A stretch of DNA of 64,000 bases. Origin: Trichoplusia ni (Eukaryota > Arthropoda > Insecta > Lepidoptera > Noctuidae). The notes beneath the pieces are model-generated. The model did not search any database, was not told where the DNA came from, and saw nothing but the letters and a program-made list of their open reading frames with translations. A program made the translations under genes and the position numbers. Of this stretch, positions 61,750 through 64,000 are shown piece by piece (within the stretch, counting starts at the first letter, position 1; each line of letters starts with the position of its first letter). The DNA lies in NCBI RefSeq assembly GCF_003590095.1, contig NC_039481.1:3286001-3350000 (forward strand), in the 5' to 3' direction.

Positions 61750-61980
61750 AAATAAATAAATAAATGCGGATAACATCACATACATTGTTCTGAACCCAAA
61801 GTAAGTAGCTAAAGCACTTGTGTTATGGAATTCAGATACAACGAAGGTACCACAAACACCCAGACCCGAGACAATGTACAAATGTGAATTTTTACATTGA
61901 CCCGACCGGGGGTCGAACCCGGGACCTCAGAGCTAGCGACACCTTGAAACCGGTACGTACGCCACTCGACCACGGAGGTC
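61750..61980 (-). mobile_element. tRNA-derived SINE with (ATTT)n tail
   Basis: On the - strand it starts GACCTCCGTGGTCGAGTGGC (A-box-like region), carries the B-box in CCCGGGTTCGACCCCC, then a tRNA-unrelated body (GGGTCTGGGTGTTTGTGGTA; CATAACACAAGTGCTTTAGC), and ends in an (ATTT)n tail at 61750-61764. This layout matches lepidopteran SINEs that I recognise from memory. Pol III would transcribe it, and an autonomous LINE would have mobilised it. No clear target-site duplication is visible. Confidence 0.88.
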
Positions 61981-62098
61981 ATCATTTTAGAACGGAAATT
62001 AAAAATGATTCTGTAAACATTGCAACCTGATTTGAAAATTAAACTTAAAATATATTCTTATCTTTTTGGTTATAATCGAGGCTATTCGTCAAAACAAA

Positions 62099-62794
62099 AT
62101 CCCACCAAAAACATTAAATGTAAAAAAATGCCAAGTCTCTCGATGCAGTCTTTCCATCGTAAAAAGTTTTGAGATCTCATAGAAGCCAAGTCCTATTCAA
62201 AATATTTTGTAGTTATAAATCAACATTTAGTAATTGTATCAATAGTTTTCTTTATATTATAATTATAGTGACTTGGCAATGAGCACAAGAAGAAACAAAT
62301 AAAACGGCATATTTGTAGGAGTTGAAAGTTACACACACCGCATGCGTAAACATTAATATCACAAAATTAATTTTCTTTTGGTTTATCCGTGTCGTCCCAA
62401 CCGAATTTCGGCAACGGCAGTCAGTCTTAGTGTACTCTCGATTCATTTACTTTCATAAAGCGATGGCCCGTAAGGGATTCTTAATTATTGTATTGGAGCA
62501 TGTAGTCGGTAGTGACCATCATGATTCACACATAACAAATAATCTGATCACTGGTCTCGTCAGTAACATTTGCACATAATTCCAGGCATCAAGCAGCTTT
62601 TAATTTGTGCTCATTGCCAAGTCACTATAATTATAATATAAAGAAAACTATTGATACAATTACTAAATGTTGATTTATAACTACAAAATATTTTGAATAG
62701 GACTTGGCTTCTATGAGATCTCAAAACTTTTTACGATGGAAAGACTGCATCGAGAGACTTGGCATTTTTTTACATTTAATGTTTTTGGTGGGAT
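62099..62794. mobile_element. 696-bp foldback/MITE-like element with 190-bp terminal inverted repeats
   Basis: The left arm (62099-62288) and right arm (62605-62794) are reverse complements over 190 bp with no mismatch that I can find. Both begin ATCCCACCAAAAACATTAAA at the outer ends. The 316-bp centre (62289-62604) has only short frames and no transposase. If the arms start at CCCACC, the flanking AT on both sides could be a 2-bp target duplication. It is a non-autonomous element; the superfamily cannot be assigned by eye. Confidence 0.9.
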
Positions 62795-62949
62795 CTCATT
62801 TATTTTTTGTAAGTGTATTTCTTTCTTTTTTTTTAGGTGTCATAATTTCTAGGACTTCAGCTACTGCTTTGCTTAGAACCCATTCTCTATCTCTATCTCT
62901 TTTGTTTCTTCTCTGAGACTTCGTTACTTCTAATGTAAACAAGCTTAAA

Positions 62950-62976
62950 CTTATATATATATGCATATATATATCT
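62950..62976. repeat. AT dinucleotide microsatellite
   Basis: A short (TA)n/(AT)n run is interrupted by one GC (TATATATATGCATATATATA). It is a simple repeat with no further assignment. Confidence 0.8.
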
Positions 62977-63062
62977 ACTAACTTACAAACTATAGCTAAA
63001 CTAAACTAAATAACACGTAAAGTTCTCCGAATATCAATTATCACTACAATATTTTTTAGTTT

Positions 63063-63860
63063 CGAAATGGTTTTTCATAGACAGGTGGCGCTATCAAATG
63101 AAAATTATCGAATTATTCTGAAGTACTACTTAGACTGCGCTTTGTAACGAAACCATAGCGCGATTCAGACACGTACAACGCCATCTATCGAGCGCGCATA
63201 CAATATTTATCGCAATACAATGGAGTTTTAGCTTTATTAATTTAATGAATTATGAATTTTATGTATTAATTTGTATTAATGATAGTCTGTGTATTACATT
63301 TATATTATTCTTTTCTATTCTATGTATGTATTCATCCAATTGAATAGGTACTTAAACAACGAACAAAGTTAACAATGCAGTCAAAATCCATACATAATGT
63401 TCTTGCCAAACCGCAAATATAAAATTGTTTTCTATGGCATATTATTTTTTAATGTTTTTATAATTTTTCCTTTATATGTGGCTAAGGACCTATCTTGGTG
63501 CAAAATTTGAAGTTTCTAAGTCTGCTAGAAGTACCTTAGATTTTTGATGATCTGTCAGTGAGTCAGTGAGTCAGTGAGTCAGTGAGTGACAAAATGGTGT
63601 AACTTTGATCGACCGTAACTCCTAAACCATTAATTCAATTGGCATGTAATTTCGAACTTAAGCTTGTTCTAATGCCTACTATTATTCCCCGAAAAGCTAA
63701 ACTCTTAGCTTTGTCCACGTCGAAGATACAGGGGGGGCGAAACAGCTGCGAATCGCTTCGAGAAAAGATGGTACGGCCGTGCCCGTTTTGCTCGAGACTT
63801 GGCAGGGGCACTGCCGTGCCCTCAGATACATTCTAGTGCTTGTGACCTTTGTGGTTATAA
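63063..63860. repeat. Likely interspersed-repeat segment with 8-bp tandem array
   Basis: It contains 'GGTGGCGCTATCAAATGAAA' and 'ACGCCATCTATCGAGCGCGC', phrases that I associate with lepidopteran interspersed repeats. It also has a tandem TCAGTGAG array (about four copies, 63556-63590), a stem-forming CGGCCGTGCCCG region and GCAGGGGCACTGCCGTGCCC. No protein is supported. The class is unclear; a non-autonomous Helitron or similar is possible. Confidence 0.4.
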
Positions 63861-64000
63861 TGCACATCACTATTCAGAAGCAGTCGGTTGGAAGTAAGAT
63901 AGCGGTTTGCATTGGCTTGTCTTGTGGACATAAACCTAGATAAAGACGAAATAATATAATAGTACTGAATTAATGGACAATAATGCGCCTCAATACTAAT

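Noticed and set aside
61900..61980. tRNA gene on the - strand
   Set aside because: The A- and B-box-like parts are present, but no full cloverleaf is evident, and the body and (ATTT)n tail show a SINE.
63549..63592. Possible CRISPR-like array (TCAGTGAG repeats)
   Set aside because: The copies are directly adjacent 8-bp units without spacers, in a eukaryotic repeat; this is a simple tandem array.

Overview
The window is nuclear DNA of an insect, almost certainly a moth or butterfly. Coding pieces are short and GC-rich, in an AT-rich background, with GT/AG introns from about 50 bp to several kb. The protein homologies are arthropod-like. The repeats match, from memory, families typical of Lepidoptera: a tRNA-derived SINE with an (ATTT)n tail, RTE-type 3' tails ending in a 'GCGGGCGA..CGC..GCTAGT'-like block, and an R1-clade LINE.

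Layout. (1) 1-13289 has no supported coding exon and is probably the first intron or upstream region of the next gene; it holds a few GC-rich, regulatory-looking islands. (2) 13290-25298 on the + strand carries a nearly complete Cip4/TOCA-1/FNBP1-type gene: F-BAR domain, HR1 domain, acidic His/Asp linker and SH3 domain. I placed 14 exons whose phases all join. Only the first coding exon (a few residues before the first visible Asp) was not found. A probable 3'UTR intron and exon and a poly(A) signal near 26280 follow. (3) 26.3-48.0 kb is largely gene-free. It contains a 5'-truncated LINE tail (29.46 kb), a 24-bp perfect hairpin (40.5 kb), RTE-like tails (33.6 and 45.3 kb) and promoter-like islands. 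(4) 48001-~52870 on the - strand is a nearly full-length R1-clade non-LTR retrotransposon with poly(A), an intact 1053-residue ORF2 (endonuclease, reverse transcriptase, C-terminal zinc motif) and an ORF1 with zinc knuckles. The two ORFs lie in one frame, divided by a single UAA. (5) 56708-57042 on the + strand is the first coding exon of a secreted or membrane protein with the NRF ('nose resistant to fluoxetine') N-terminal domain; the rest of that gene was not found. A second signal-peptide exon candidate lies at 60852-60971. (6) 61.7-63.9 kb is a repeat cluster: the tRNA-derived SINE, a 696-bp foldback/MITE element with 190-bp arms that I read as identical, and a further interspersed-repeat candidate with a short tandem array.

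The genes do not form a pathway. Cip4 links Cdc42 and membrane curvature to actin assembly. The NRF-type gene belongs to a family of membrane acyltransferase-like proteins linked to lipid or xenobiotic handling. The rest is intron, intergenic DNA and mobile elements. No bacterial-type system, CRISPR array or rRNA was seen, and I could support no tRNA gene.
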